A stretch of 64,000 bases of DNA from Burkholderia ubonensis (GTDB lineage: Bacteria; Pseudomonadota; Gammaproteobacteria; Burkholderiales; Burkholderiaceae), in NCBI RefSeq assembly GCF_902833085.1, contig NZ_CADFEB010000007.1:372001-436000 (forward strand), in the 5' to 3' direction. Shown piece by piece: positions 1 to 8,360 of this stretch. The translations under genes were made by a program, and so were the position numbers. Numbering within the stretch: the stretch's first letter is position 1; the number at the start of each line of letters is the position of its first letter. The notes under the pieces are model-generated. The model was given only the letters and a program-made list of their open reading frames with translations. It did no database searches and was not told where the DNA came from.

Positions 1-64
1 TGCGATGGTGCGGCCCCTGGATCGCGTTCTTTCCTGCGGGAATATCAGCCAGAAGTTGCGGCAT
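1..64 (-). CDS. Possible N-terminus of a gene cut by the left edge
   Basis: An ATG on the minus strand at position 64 opens a frame that runs off the window after 21 codons (MPQLLADIPAGKNAIQGPHH and on). A GGAG lies five bases upstream of the ATG, a good ribosome binding site. The fragment is too short to identify. It would be transcribed divergently from the porin gene. It could be chance. Confidence 0.3.
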   Translation of the reverse strand, partial: MPQLLADIPAGKNAIQGPHHR

Positions 65-543
65 GTCGGCTCCAGCGTGAACGTGCGGTCTTGATTGATT
101 GGTATGAGCATCGACGCGCGGCTTAATGCCCGCTTTTATTCGATGCGTAATGGACGTATCGAGGACGTATCGACGAGCCAGCCAGTGTACTCGACACCGC
201 GTCCGCCGAAACCCGTCATTTCTTGCGGTAAACGTTATCGGCGGATGGCGATGATGATTTGTCCGCCAACCGTAAAACGATCGCGCCTATTCAATCGAAT
301 TCAATGTGAAATCGGTCGCGCCCGCGCGTCGCCGCCGACTATCTCGTTTTCCACAAGAAACTCTTTTCATTCTTCCGCTTTCAAATGGAATCGGTTCCAT
401 CTACCATGGCGAGCCGTTTCGGGCGCGCTCCGGCATGCCTGACGCGCGTCACGTTCGTAGAAGCCGGCGACCAAGCATCGTCGCGCACCCTGTCAACTCG
501 CACCTAGAACAACGGGTTTCACGCCCGGAGACAAGCCATAACC
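65..543. other. Gene-free region upstream of the porin gene
   Basis: Less GC-rich than the flanking genes, and it probably holds the porin promoter and leader. Open frames here have poor composition and no ribosome binding site. I see no clear operator or repeat. A GGAGAC lies about 12 bases before the porin ATG, a little far for an ideal site. Confidence 0.4.
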
Positions 544-1737
544 ATGCACAAGCAACTCGTCGCAGCGTCGCTGCTGCTTCCGCTCGCGGGCATCGCCACC
601 GCGCAGAGCGCCGTCACGCTGTACGGCATCGTCGATGCGGGCGTCACCTATCGCAGCGACGAACGGGTCGGCGCCGCGGGCAATTACACGGGCCACTCGA
701 ACGTCGGGCTCACGACCGGCAACCTGTCCGGCAGCCGCTGGGGCATCAAGGGAATGGAGGATCTCGGCGGCGGCCTGCGCGCGCTGTTCGTCCTCGAAAA
801 CGGCTTCGACATCACCAACGGCACGTCCGGGCAGGGCGGCCGCCAGTTCGGCCGCCAGGCGTTCGTCGGCGTCGGCAGCGACCGCTACGGCACGGTGTCG
901 CTCGGCCGCCAGTACACGTCGCTCGACGACTTCGTGAGCCCGGTCGGGCCGTCGGCCTACATCGGCGGGTTCGGCGCGCATCCGGGCGACATCGACGATC
1001 TCGACCAGACCGCGCGCGTCGACAGCTCGATCAAGTACACGAGCGCGAACTACGCGGGCTTCACGTTCGGCGCGCTGTACGGCTTCGGCGGCCAGCCGGG
1101 CAGCATGAAGCAGCGCAATACGTGGAGCGTCGGCGCCGCGTATGCGGCGGGCCCGCTGCGCGTCGGCGTCGGCTACGAGCGCGCCGACAACAGCAAGACC
1201 GGCGCGAACGACAAGACGGCCGGCAAGTGGCAGAGCACCGACGACGGCCTGTTCAATTCGTCGATCAACGAAGGCTACGCGAGCGCGCAGTCGCAGCAGG
1301 TCATCGCGACCGGCGCGACCTACGATTTCGGCCCGGCGCTTGTCGGCGTGAACTACAGCAACGTGCAGTATCGCGGCGGCGATCGCTCGCTGTTCTCCGG
1401 GCACGCGACCTTCAACGTCGCGGGCGTCTTCGCGCGCTGGAAGGTGCGGCCGCAGACGCAGCTGTTCGCCGGCTACAGCTACACGCGCGGCAGCGAGATC
1501 GAGGGCGCCGACGGCCGCGCGCAGTATCACAACGTGACGCTCGGCGCGGTCTACGACCTGTCGAAGCGGACCAGCGTGTACCTGCTCGGCGCATACCAGC
1601 ACGCGTCCGGCACGACGCTCGATGCGCAAGGGCGGCCGGTGGCGGCGACCGCGTCGGTGTCCGACAAGGCGAACAGCCACTCGTCCGATGCGCGTTCGCA
1701 GGCGATCGTCAGCATCGGCATGCGTCAGCGGTTCTGA
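544..1737 (+). CDS. Outer-membrane porin, Burkholderia OmpC-like (Porin_4)
   Basis: A 397-residue general diffusion porin expected to form a trimeric 16-stranded beta-barrel in the outer membrane. The first 21 residues are a signal peptide (Lys, hydrophobic core, ending ATAQ). The mature protein opens with the family signature VTLYGIVDAG, and SRWGIKGMEDLGGGLRA follows, as in betaproteobacterial porins. The last residue is Phe (MRQRF), the usual BAM recognition end. The length is typical for the family. The gene stands alone and a GFA-family gene follows after 39 bases. Substrate preference cannot be read from the sequence. Confidence 0.95.
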   Translation: MHKQLVAASLLLPLAGIATAQSAVTLYGIVDAGVTYRSDERVGAAGNYTGHSNVGLTTGNLSGSRWGIKGMEDLGGGLRALFVLENGFDITNGTSGQGGRQFGRQAFVGVGSDRYGTVSLGRQYTSLDDFVSPVGPSAYIGGFGAHPGDIDDLDQTARVDSSIKYTSANYAGFTFGALYGFGGQPGSMKQRNTWSVGAAYAAGPLRVGVGYERADNSKTGANDKTAGKWQSTDDGLFNSSINEGYASAQSQQVIATGATYDFGPALVGVNYSNVQYRGGDRSLFSGHATFNVAGVFARWKVRPQTQLFAGYSYTRGSEIEGADGRAQYHNVTLGAVYDLSKRTSVYLLGAYQHASGTTLDAQGRPVAATASVSDKANSHSSDARSQAIVSIGMRQRF

Positions 1738-1776
1738 CGGACGGCCTATACTCGGGCCTCTTCACAAGGAGGCGAA

Positions 1777-2208
1777 ATGACTCGAGAGCGTTCCGTGCGC
1801 TGCCTGTGCGGCGCGGTGACCGTCACGCTGCAGGGCGAACCCGCGGCAAGGGCGAATTGCCATTGCGGGACGTGCCGCGACTTCTACGGCACGTCCATGC
1901 TGTCGGCCACCGCGTGGGGCAGCGAGCAACTCGCCGTCACCGGTGCGAATGCGACGTTCGCGCATCCGACGAAAGCGATGTCGCGCACGTTCTGCGCGTC
2001 GTGCGGCGAAATCGTGTTCGGCACGAACCGGCTCGGGATGCGCGTCGTGCCCAACAGCCTGAACGCTCGCGCGCACGATGGCCAACTGCCCGGCGAACTG
2101 CAGCCGACGATGCACCTGTTCTATCGGCAGCGGGTGATCGACGTCGTCGATCCGCTGCCCAAGTATCTCGACGGCTGGGACGGCCCGACGCTGGAAGCCG
2201 CGAGCTGA
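1777..2208 (+). CDS. GFA/CENP-V family zinc-binding protein
   Basis: A 143-residue protein of the glutathione-dependent formaldehyde-activating (GFA)-like family. The zinc ligands are visible: CLCGAV near residue 10, CHCGTC near residue 30, and CASCG near residue 72. Members are small cytoplasmic zinc proteins and few have a proven reaction; the Gfa enzyme itself joins formaldehyde to glutathione. AAGGAGG lies just before the ATG and fixes the start. Nothing nearby suggests C1 metabolism, so a formaldehyde role should not be assumed. Confidence 0.85.
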   Translation: MTRERSVRCLCGAVTVTLQGEPAARANCHCGTCRDFYGTSMLSATAWGSEQLAVTGANATFAHPTKAMSRTFCASCGEIVFGTNRLGMRVVPNSLNARAHDGQLPGELQPTMHLFYRQRVIDVVDPLPKYLDGWDGPTLEAAS

Positions 2209-2622
2209 TCGTCCCCGGGGCGGGATGTCGTCGCGGCGCTCGCACGCGATTCCCGCCCCCTTCGCAGCCGGTCATCGGCCGCGGCAGAATGCAATTCCGC
2301 AAGAAACATAATTATTCGAACATTAATTTTTGCTTTCATTCGAATTTCGATTCGCAATGATTGAGTCAGGCTTCGTCGAAATCGGAAAAACGCGTGGCAG
2401 TGCGAAAAAATGACGCGCTGCTTTCGAGCGATCCGGGAGAAAGTGCCGAAAAATCGGCATTGAAATGCGAATGCCCGCGGCCGGACGAAAAAAACTGGCG
2501 TAGCCGGATGCGCGTGATGAACAATTCATTGCGCCACCGGCACGTGATGCGCGGCCAATCACCAATGTTTCATGTCCTGCGATTTACATTGTCGAGGGAC
2601 GATCGTCACGGGAGCATTATTC
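2209..2622. other. Intergenic region with an AT-rich core
   Basis: About 410 bases between the GFA gene and the beta-propeller gene. The stretch from about 2300 to 2360 is AT-rich and contains two ATTCGAA-type sequences some 30 bases apart. It probably carries the promoter of the downstream gene. I find no terminator hairpin with a T-run and no gene. Confidence 0.4.
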
Positions 2623-4539
2623 ATGTCCATGAAACAAATTCGCGCGGCATTGCTCGGCGCATTGCTCGCGGCGATCGCATCGGCCGTTCACGCGCAATAC
2701 TCGACCGACTGGATCGCGAACACGTTCGGCACGATCGCCGCGCACGTCGGCAACGGCGCGCGGTCGATGTGGGTCGCGCCGGAAGGCGTGATCTACACGT
2801 CGTCGCGCTGGGACGAAAACGCGGGCGGCGTCGCGATGTACCAGAACGGCCAGGGCATCGGCACGATCGGGCTGCACGACGAGTTCCAGGGAGGGGCCAT
2901 CACCGGCAACGCGTCGTCGCTGTTCGTCGCGCTCGGCTACAACCGGACGTTCGGCAGCGGGTCGGTGGGGCGCTACAACCGGTCGACGAACACCCGCGAC
3001 CTGCGCATTCCGGTCAGCGTGTGGACGGGCGTGCAGTACGCGGACGTGATCACCGGGCTCGCGACGGCCGGCACGCTGCTGTACGTGAGCGATTTCTACG
3101 GCAATCGCGTGCGCGTCTATACGACCGATGGAGTCTGGCAGCGCGACATCAACGTGACAGGCCCCGGCGCGCTCGCGCTCGACGCCGCGGGCAACCTGTG
3201 GGTCGCGCGCAAGAGCGCGGGCGTGGTCGTGCAGTACAGCCCGGCGGGCACGCTGATGAACACGATCCAGATGGGCGCCGCATCGCGGCCGTCGGCGCTG
3301 TATTTCGACGCGTCGACGGGGCTGCTGATGGTCGGCGACGAAGGCCCCGACATGAACATCAAGAGCTACGGCCTGGTCGGCATCCCCGCGCAGGTCGGCA
3401 CGTTCGGCGTGCAGGGCGGCTATCTCGACACCACGTCGGGCATCAAGGGGCAGGTGGGCGACAAGCGCTTCACGCGGGTCGCGGGCATCGGCAAGGATGC
3501 GGCCGGCAACCTGTACGTGCTGAACAACGCGTGGGGCGGCGGCTGGGATCTCGGGCGCAACGGCAGCACCGACCTGCATTCGTACAGCCCGGCGGGCGCG
3601 CTGCAATGGAAGCTGCAGGCGCTGAACTTCGAGGCGATCGCCGCGCCGGACCCGGCAACGGACGGCGCGTTCTTCTACAGCGGCGCCAACATCTATACGG
3701 GCACCGCCGGCGGCACGTTCGTCGCGAACACGATCGATCCGTTCACCTATCCGCGCGATCCGCGCCTCGACATGAAGGACTATCAGCGCGGCCAGCATTT
3801 CGGCCAGCTCGTGACGGTCGGCGGCAACCGGATTCTCGTCGCGTCCGGCCAGAACCCCGGCAACTTCAACTTCTACTACTTCAACGCGGCGAGCGGCTAC
3901 ATCGCGATTCCGGCCGGCTCGCTGCCGGGCAAGCCGTTCAACACGACGCTGCAGGTCACCGCGGGCTTCGCGATCGACGGCAACGGCGACGTGTGGGCCG
4001 GCCTCAACGGCACGAACGCGATCACCCACTATCTGATGACGGGCTTCGACGCGACCGGCAAGCCGTCATGGGGCAAGCCGACGACGATTCCGGTGCCGGC
4101 CACCGTCGCGCCGGTCACGCGCATCGTCTACCAGTCGGACAGCGACACGATGATCCTCGCGCAGGGGCTCGCGGGGAACTGGGACTGGACGGCGATGAAC
4201 GGCTACATCGAGGTCTATCACGGCTGGAAGGCCGGCAATACGAGCGCGCCGAACCCGGTGATCACGCTCACGAGCCCCAACCCGAAATCGATCGCGGCGG
4301 CCGGCCATTACCTGTTCGTCGGCTACGTGCACACGGTGCCGAACATCGACGTGTTCGATCTCGATACCGGCAGCCTCGTCACCACGCTGACGAATTCGAA
4401 CCCGGCGGCGATGGACGTCGGCAACGACGTCGACTCGATGTACGGGATTCGCGCGTATCTCCGCTCGACCGGCGAGTACGTGATCACGAAGGACAACTAC
4501 AACGGCTCCAGCATCGTCGTGTATCGCTGGCGTCCGTGA
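2623..4539 (+). CDS. Secreted NHL/YncE-like beta-propeller protein
   Basis: A 638-residue protein with a clear Sec signal peptide (MSMKQIRAALLGALLAAIAS, cleaved after a VHA motif). The rest is rich in propeller-blade motifs such as LALDAAGNLWVA, GIGKDAAGNLYVLNNA and FAIDGNGDVWAG, spaced as in NHL/SMP-30-like propellers. It has no catalytic signature I recognise. GGGAGC lies eight bases before the ATG and supports this start over an upstream in-frame ATG. It is probably periplasmic or exported. A role in ligand binding or cell-surface interaction is possible but not shown, and no neighbour suggests a partner. Confidence 0.75.
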   Translation: MSMKQIRAALLGALLAAIASAVHAQYSTDWIANTFGTIAAHVGNGARSMWVAPEGVIYTSSRWDENAGGVAMYQNGQGIGTIGLHDEFQGGAITGNASSLFVALGYNRTFGSGSVGRYNRSTNTRDLRIPVSVWTGVQYADVITGLATAGTLLYVSDFYGNRVRVYTTDGVWQRDINVTGPGALALDAAGNLWVARKSAGVVVQYSPAGTLMNTIQMGAASRPSALYFDASTGLLMVGDEGPDMNIKSYGLVGIPAQVGTFGVQGGYLDTTSGIKGQVGDKRFTRVAGIGKDAAGNLYVLNNAWGGGWDLGRNGSTDLHSYSPAGALQWKLQALNFEAIAAPDPATDGAFFYSGANIYTGTAGGTFVANTIDPFTYPRDPRLDMKDYQRGQHFGQLVTVGGNRILVASGQNPGNFNFYYFNAASGYIAIPAGSLPGKPFNTTLQVTAGFAIDGNGDVWAGLNGTNAITHYLMTGFDATGKPSWGKPTTIPVPATVAPVTRIVYQSDSDTMILAQGLAGNWDWTAMNGYIEVYHGWKAGNTSAPNPVITLTSPNPKSIAAAGHYLFVGYVHTVPNIDVFDLDTGSLVTTLTNSNPAAMDVGNDVDSMYGIRAYLRSTGEYVITKDNYNGSSIVVYRWRP

Positions 4540-4566
4540 TCACGTCCGCGCGGCCATGCGGCCGCG

Positions 4567-5526
4567 TCAGCGCGGGCCGGGTGCGCCGAGCACGCGGCCG
4601 TTCACGGTCCGGCCGTACATCGAGTCGGGGTTGTCGTGAAAGCGCGCACGCGTGGCCTCGACCGACCCCGTGAAGCGCGGGTCCTGCGGCCGTTCGTGGC
4701 TGTCCATGAAGGTCGCGACGTCCCACGCCTGCTGGTCGGTCAGCGTGCCGCCGAGCCCGAGCGGCATGTTGGCCTTGATGAAGCCGGCCGCATTCCGGAT
4801 GTCGCCCATGCCCGCGCCCCAGTTGAACGAGCGCGCGCCCCACAGCGGCGGGAACACCGTCTTGCCGCCGCTCGACTGCCCCTGTCCGTCCGCGCCGTGG
4901 CACAGCGCGCAATGCTGCGCGTAGACGGCGGCGCCGCGCGCATAGTCGGGTTTCTGCGCGGGCGGCGGCAGTTTCGGAAAGCCCTGGCCGGGCAGCTTCC
5001 CGCCGATCGGCGCGCCCTGCGCGAGCCAGTACGCGTAGGTTTCGAGCGCGACCAGGATCGGGTCGCCGTTCGGCGGCGCCTTGCCGTTCATGCTGTAGCG
5101 AAAGCACCCCTGCAGGCGTTCGGCGAACGTGTTCACGTGGCCGTTCTTGATGCGGTAGGCCGGATACAGCGGATACGCGCCCCACATCGGGCTCGAATCC
5201 GCGCGGCGGCCGGCGTCGAGATGGCAGCTCGCGCAGGTCAGCGGGTTGCCGACGTATTTGCCCGCGAACTCGGGCGTGTGCATGAAGATCCGTTCGCCGA
5301 GCTTCACGGTCTTGCCGAATTCGTCGTCGGGCAGCGCCGATTCGGCGGGCGGGGTAAACGGCTGGGCGGGCGCTGGCGTTGCGGTTGCGGCCGCGGTGTT
5401 TGCGGCGGGCGCGGGTGCGGCCGACGGATCGGCCGCCGCGAACGCCGCGCCGCAGGCGGCCGCGCCCAGCAGCGCGGCCAGCGCGCGACGATAAGGATGG
5501 TGAGCCGGGCGGAATCGATCGGTCAT
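4567..5526 (-). CDS. Dihaem cytochrome c, TsdA-like (thiosulfate dehydrogenase family)
   Basis: A 319-residue periplasmic cytochrome. A signal peptide covers about residues 1-31, followed by an Ala/Pro/Thr-rich linker to about residue 60. Haem motifs are CASCH (98-102) and CALCH (206-210). The region between, with CFRYSMNG and LPGQGFPKLP, resembles the TsdA family, which joins two thiosulfates into tetrathionate and passes electrons to other cytochromes. The start overlaps the stop of the upstream dihaem cytochrome by four bases (ATGA), so the pair is translationally coupled. This is the last gene of a four-gene operon with a Tat-signal protein and a binding protein. Family membership is fairly secure; the substrate is inferred. 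Confidence 0.8.
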   Translation of the reverse strand: MTDRFRPAHHPYRRALAALLGAAACGAAFAAADPSAAPAPAANTAAATATPAPAQPFTPPAESALPDDEFGKTVKLGERIFMHTPEFAGKYVGNPLTCASCHLDAGRRADSSPMWGAYPLYPAYRIKNGHVNTFAERLQGCFRYSMNGKAPPNGDPILVALETYAYWLAQGAPIGGKLPGQGFPKLPPPAQKPDYARGAAVYAQHCALCHGADGQGQSSGGKTVFPPLWGARSFNWGAGMGDIRNAAGFIKANMPLGLGGTLTDQQAWDVATFMDSHERPQDPRFTGSVEATRARFHDNPDSMYGRTVNGRVLGAPGPR

Positions 5527-6233
5527 GGCTGGCCTCCTTGTGATGCCGAACCGGCCGACGGCGCGGCGGCGCGGGTGTAGTAGGCGGTCACCGCGTCGAT
5601 GTCGGCGTCGGACAGCTTGCTCGCGACGAGCGGCATCAGCGCCATCGGCCCGGGCGGGCGCGCGCCGTGTTTCCAGCCGTGCAGCTGGTTCGCGAGATAG
5701 GCGGCCGGCTGGCCGGCCAGCGGCGGAAACGCGCTGCCCACGCCGATGCCGCCGGGCCCGTGGCATTGCGCGCAGGCGGGCAGCCCCTGCGTCCAGCGTC
5801 CGCGCGTCGCGAGCCATGCGCCGGTGTCCGACGGCGCGGCGGGCGCGTCGTCCTTGGCCGCGATGCCGGGCGGCGCGGGCAGCGACGCGAAGTACGCCGA
5901 CACCGCGTCGCGCTCATGGGCGGACAGCGCTTTCGCGATCGGCTGCATGATGGGGTTCGGGCGGCTGCCGTCCGCGAACGCCGCCAGTTGCGCGGACAGA
6001 TACGCGGCCGGCACGCCTGCCAGGCGCGGGAACGCGGCCGCCGCGTTGCCCTCGCCGTTCGCGCCGTGGCAACTGATGCACGCGGCGGCACCGGTTGCCG
6101 TGCCCTGGGCCGCGATGGTCTTGCCGAGCGCCGCGTCGTCGGCGTGGGCGCCGGGCGTGGCCGACAGCAGGCCCGCCGCGGTCAGCCACACGGCGGCGAA
6201 GCGGCGGCGCGGCTTCACGATCGAATCGTTCAA
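5523..6233 (-). CDS. Dihaem cytochrome c (c4/c553-like)
   Basis: A 236-residue periplasmic electron carrier with two similar domains. Haem motifs are CISCHGANGEG (52-56) and CAQCHGPGGIG (154-158); each is followed by a FPRLAG or FPPLAG segment and a later Met that could be the distal ligand, as in cytochrome c4. The signal peptide ends near residue 31 (GAHA). No ATG fits: an ATG upstream runs into TGA after four codons. The start is therefore the TTG at 6233, seven bases from GGAGGAG. It overlaps the TsdA-like gene by four bases and is its likely electron acceptor. Confidence 0.85.
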   Translation of the reverse strand: MNDSIVKPRRRFAAVWLTAAGLLSATPGAHADDAALGKTIAAQGTATGAAACISCHGANGEGNAAAAFPRLAGVPAAYLSAQLAAFADGSRPNPIMQPIAKALSAHERDAVSAYFASLPAPPGIAAKDDAPAAPSDTGAWLATRGRWTQGLPACAQCHGPGGIGVGSAFPPLAGQPAAYLANQLHGWKHGARPPGPMALMPLVASKLSDADIDAVTAYYTRAAAPSAGSASQGGQP

Positions 6234-6294
6234 GTCTCCTCCATTGCGGGGTTCGCGTTGTGTTGCTTGTTGTGCGTTGTCGTGCGGCGGGCGC

Positions 6295-7377
6295 TCAGCC
6301 CGGGTCGGCTTGATCGTGCGGCCGTGTTCGCGTGCCGGTGTCCGTAGCCGTATCCGTGCTCGAAGCCGGGCCGGTGCGCGTGGCCGATGCCGCATCGTAC
6401 CGGCCGAAGCCGTACCGCTGGAAGATCCGGAACGCGTCGGGCGACCGGATGAACGCGAGCCATTCGCGGGCCGCTTCCGGATGCGGCGCGCCGTTGACCA
6501 GCGCGGCCGCATAGATCTCGGTGGTGTTCTGGCCGGCGGGGATGTCCACGTGTGCCAGCGGATGCCCGGCCTGTTCGTGGAAGATCGCTTCGGATTTCCA
6601 CAGCACGCCCGCATCGGCGCGCCCCTGCATCAGGAACAGCGCGGTCTCGCGATGGTGGACGCGGGTCAGCTCGGCCGTGCCCGCCTGCACCTTGTCCTCG
6701 TAGACGGCGCGCGCGAGCGCGTCGCCGCCCGCTTTCACGAGCGACGCCTTGATCTGCCGCGCGACGCCTTCGAACGCGGGGTTCGGCATCGCGAGCCGCA
6801 GCGCCGGCCTTGCGAGATCGTTCAGCGACGCGATGCGCTCCGGGTTGCCCGCGCGCACCATGATCGTCAGCTGGTTCGTCACGTACGGCACGGCTGGGCC
6901 CGTCAGCGTGCCGTCGGCGATCAGCGCGTCGACCTGCGCGAGGCCCGCGAAATACGCGTCGGGCTTGACCGTCCACGTCATGTTGCCGACGGTGATCGTG
7001 CCGCCGGCCTTGATCTGCGTGACGAGCAGGCCGGGCGGAATCGTTTCCCAGAAGATCTTGCCGCGATAGTCGGGGTGATCCTCCTCGAACTTCGCGACGA
7101 GCGGCGCCATCGCGAAGAAATAGTTGCCGCCGACGAACAGCACGAGCTTCGGCGCGCTCAGGTCGCCGTGGAAATCGGCGAGCACGTCGACTTGCGGCAC
7201 CGTGAATTCGAGGCCGCGATGCAACGCGTCGTTGTTTCGGCCGTGCTGCCATGGCGGGAAGATGTCGGCCGGTGCGGGGAGTGCGACGGGGGCGGCGGCG
7301 CACAGCCAGCCCGCCAGCATCGCATGCAGGATGCGGCGGGTCCGGCGCGGCCGTGCAGGCGTATGGGAAGAAGCCAT
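6295..7377 (-). CDS. Periplasmic solute-binding protein, ModA-like (type 2)
   Basis: A 360-residue protein with a signal peptide (ILHAMLAGWLCAAAPVALPA). The body has type 2 binding-protein features: LVLFVGGNYFFAMAPLVAKFEEDHPDY near residue 80, VTNQLTIMVRAGNPE near residue 160, AGVLWKSEA near residue 260. This resembles molybdate/tungstate and related oxyanion-binding proteins. No ABC permease or ATPase lies nearby, so it may sense, store or deliver a ligand to the neighbouring redox proteins. The last 25 or so residues are a low-complexity Thr/Asp/Arg tail unlike the fold and probably disordered. It lies eight bases after the Tat-signal gene. The ligand is unknown. Confidence 0.75.
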   Translation of the reverse strand: MASSHTPARPRRTRRILHAMLAGWLCAAAPVALPAPADIFPPWQHGRNNDALHRGLEFTVPQVDVLADFHGDLSAPKLVLFVGGNYFFAMAPLVAKFEEDHPDYRGKIFWETIPPGLLVTQIKAGGTITVGNMTWTVKPDAYFAGLAQVDALIADGTLTGPAVPYVTNQLTIMVRAGNPERIASLNDLARPALRLAMPNPAFEGVARQIKASLVKAGGDALARAVYEDKVQAGTAELTRVHHRETALFLMQGRADAGVLWKSEAIFHEQAGHPLAHVDIPAGQNTTEIYAAALVNGAPHPEAAREWLAFIRSPDAFRIFQRYGFGRYDAASATRTGPASSTDTATDTGTRTRPHDQADPG

Positions 7378-7385
7378 GTCGATCC

Positions 7386-8177
7386 TCACTTTGCGTACGA
7401 GAAGCCGACCCGCTGCAGCTCGGGCAGCGTGCCGACCGCGCCGGGCGTGATGATCGCGCTCGGGATCACGTGGTTGGTCAGGTCGGCGGCGAGCGCGTCG
7501 AGCGGCAGCTTGTCCGGGTTCGCGTTCACGCCGTCGAGCCGTTCCGCGAGTTCCCAGATCGCGTTGTGGCACGCCAGGAACACGACGCCCCGCTGCAGCA
7601 GCGCCGCGACGCTGTTGTCGTGCGCGGAAAACGCGCCGCCGGCGTTTTCGTGATCCTGTGGGGCTTGGGACTGCGCGGGCTTCGCGTCGAGCAGCGTGTT
7701 GGCCGGGAACGCGTTGCCGGCCAGCTTCGCGAGCCCGTATTTGTCCCACGCGGCCTGATCGTACAGCGCGAGCTGCGCGCTGCCGTGCGTTGCCGACACG
7801 ACCAGGAAATCCGGGTGGCGGAACGACCAGACCTGCGCGTTCAGCGCATTGCGCATCAGGTTCAGCCACGGGCCGCCGAGCTCGGTGTTGTCCCAGACCT
7901 GCTTCGGGCCGCCGCGATAGCCGATCACTTCGGACAACGCCGCGTGGTCCCATTGGTCGGGGTGCTCGAGGATCATCGGCACCGTCTTGAAGTCGCGCCG
8001 TCTCGGTATGGCGGCGAGCCGCCGCGTGAGGTCGGCGAGGCGGGCGCCGCCGCCGGGCAGCAGCGATCCGGTGTCGGACTGCGCCGCCTGCGTTCGGTTC
8101 GCCGCCGCCAGGACGGCCGTGCCGGCCGCGAGGCCGAAGGTCTTCAGCGCGCTGCGGCGCGCATGCCGCTCGGACAT
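7386..8177 (-). CDS. Tat-exported protein of unknown function, DsrE-like features
   Basis: A 263-residue protein whose N-terminus (HARRSALKTFGLAAGTAVLA) is a twin-arginine-type signal, implying folding or cofactor loading before export. The C-terminal part contains GVVFLACHNAIWELAERL, similar to the Cys-containing helix of DsrE/DsrF-like sulfur-handling proteins. That assignment is tentative. It is the first gene of the operon leading to the binding protein and two cytochromes, and GGGAGAG lies upstream of the ATG. Position and Cys motif suggest a role with a reduced sulfur compound. Confidence 0.65.
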   Translation of the reverse strand: MSERHARRSALKTFGLAAGTAVLAAANRTQAAQSDTGSLLPGGGARLADLTRRLAAIPRRRDFKTVPMILEHPDQWDHAALSEVIGYRGGPKQVWDNTELGGPWLNLMRNALNAQVWSFRHPDFLVVSATHGSAQLALYDQAAWDKYGLAKLAGNAFPANTLLDAKPAQSQAPQDHENAGGAFSAHDNSVAALLQRGVVFLACHNAIWELAERLDGVNANPDKLPLDALAADLTNHVIPSAIITPGAVGTLPELQRVGFSYAK

Positions 8178-8360
8178 GGCATCTCTCCCGATATCGTTCT
8201 TCGTGGATGCATGTCGCGGCGACGAAGCGTCGCGACTGCGTAGCCAGTCTAGAGGGGCGCGATCGATACCGGAAATCGCGATATCGGATGGGAGATATTC
8301 GAGGGTCCGATGATTGATCGGGCGAAGGGCGCGCGGCGCGCGCCCGCCGTTTGCGCGTCG

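Noticed and set aside
306-2360. A 684-codon plus-strand frame overlapping the porin
   Set aside because: Arg-rich composition typical of the wrong frame in GC-rich DNA. The porin and GFA frames in the same DNA are clearly the real genes.
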